Positions 58,764 to 58,963 of a stretch of DNA of 58,963 bases are shown in pieces. This DNA comes from CAVIQK01 sp964613035 (lineage in GTDB: Bacteria > Bacillota > Clostridia > Christensenellales > DTU072). Position numbers and translations under genes: made by a program. How positions within the stretch are numbered: the first letter of the stretch is position 1; every line of letters begins with the position of its first letter. The DNA lies in assembly GCA_964613035.1 (NCBI GenBank), contig CAZTFQ010000012.1, positions 1 to 58,963 of the forward strand, in the 5' to 3' direction. The notes below the pieces were generated by a model. That model was not told the origin of the DNA, did not search any database, and was given only the letters and a program-made list of their open reading frames with translations.

Positions 58764-58963
58764 TTATCGGCATTTCTCCACATTCAGCATGTATTTTTGG
58801 CGGATAGTTTTCTTTCTATAGTTTAGACATCCTCGGCCTATTTTCAACTCTGCAGTTATTTCGGATTGTAACATTTTATTCATAATACAATTTAGTAATG
58901 CCGTTTCCATTGTGTTGAGATTCATTGCATTTAATATGGCATCTGCTTTGTCATAATCCCATT
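58764..58963 (-). CDS. C-terminal fragment of a small helix-turn-helix-like protein (5' end outside window)
   Basis: About 65 residues are readable before the stop at 58764-58766. The fragment TALLNCIMNKMLQSEITAEL followed by GRGCLNYRKKTIRQKYM looks like a sigma region 4 or phage-type helix-turn-helix (an ArpU-like regulator is one possibility). This is weak. It lies directly beyond tRNA-Ala, where integrated elements often begin. Its base composition is more AT-rich than the flanking genes. Confidence 0.45.
   Translation of the reverse strand, partial: WDYDKADAILNAMNLNTMETALLNCIMNKMLQSEITAELKIGRGCLNYRKKTIRQKYMLNVEKCR

Overview
The window looks like the chromosome of an uncultured, fermentative, low-to-mid GC Gram-positive bacterium of the class Clostridia, probably gut-associated. 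This is inferred from the Clostridia-typical DUF4364, DUF1893 and YitT proteins, a single-chain iron-sulfur L-serine dehydratase, a MsmK/UgpC-type sugar ATPase, BspA-like leucine-rich repeats, many lipobox lipoproteins and near-consensus sigma-A promoters. No rRNA, CRISPR array, transposase or complete prophage is visible.

Layout. 1-2 kb: end of a BspA-like repeat protein. 2-4.3 kb: a GMP synthase without its glutaminase domain, downstream of a CofE-like amide ligase. 4.5-6.8 kb: a drug/metabolite-type exporter, L-serine dehydratase and tRNA-Thr(CGU). 6.8-7.5 kb: a gene-free block of hairpin repeats. 7.5-12.1 kb: a TetR regulator facing an HXXEE membrane protein and a CocE-type hydrolase across a near-perfect operator, then an acetyltransferase and a cyclase-family hydrolase. 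12.2-35.2 kb: a large carbohydrate locus, all on the minus strand. 35.5-40 kb: two YitT proteins, a TIM-barrel isomerase, DUF1893 and a ferredoxin-like aldo/keto reductase. 40-40.6 kb: a stand-alone four-helix-bundle S23/IVP-type gene set between two hairpin arrays. 40.6-43 kb: an RNA methyltransferase, a cluster of three perfect DnaA boxes and DUF4364. 43-53.7 kb: a compact minus-strand operon (response regulator, kinase, dGTPase-like protein, PcrA, LigA, sialidase-like lipoprotein) preceded by a P-type ATPase. 53.8-58.7 kb: QueH, redox enzymes, a metallophosphoesterase, an acyltransferase-like protein and tRNA-Ala(CGC). The right edge holds the C-terminus of a small helix-turn-helix-like protein.

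The carbohydrate locus works as a Gram-positive polysaccharide utilisation locus. A giant SGNH-esterase lipoprotein, a GH43 lipoprotein and an intracellular GH2 enzyme cut the glycan. A solute-binding lipoprotein and two permeases import it, and a LacI regulator probably acts on a 16-bp palindrome downstream of a perfect TTGACA-17-TATAAT promoter. The general sugar ATPase next door is cut by an in-frame TAA. The locus carries a second ATPase with a D-loop change and an unfamiliar C-terminal half, in a tightly overlapping four-gene membrane module. The SGNH gene is frameshifted at a run of ten G. These breaks could be real (loss, phase variation) or assembly errors, and they are the first things to verify.

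The best candidates for undescribed biology are the S23-type gene inside hairpin arrays, the covarying hairpin repeat block near the tRNA, the four-gene ABC-like module, and the repeated leaderless-promoter geometry.
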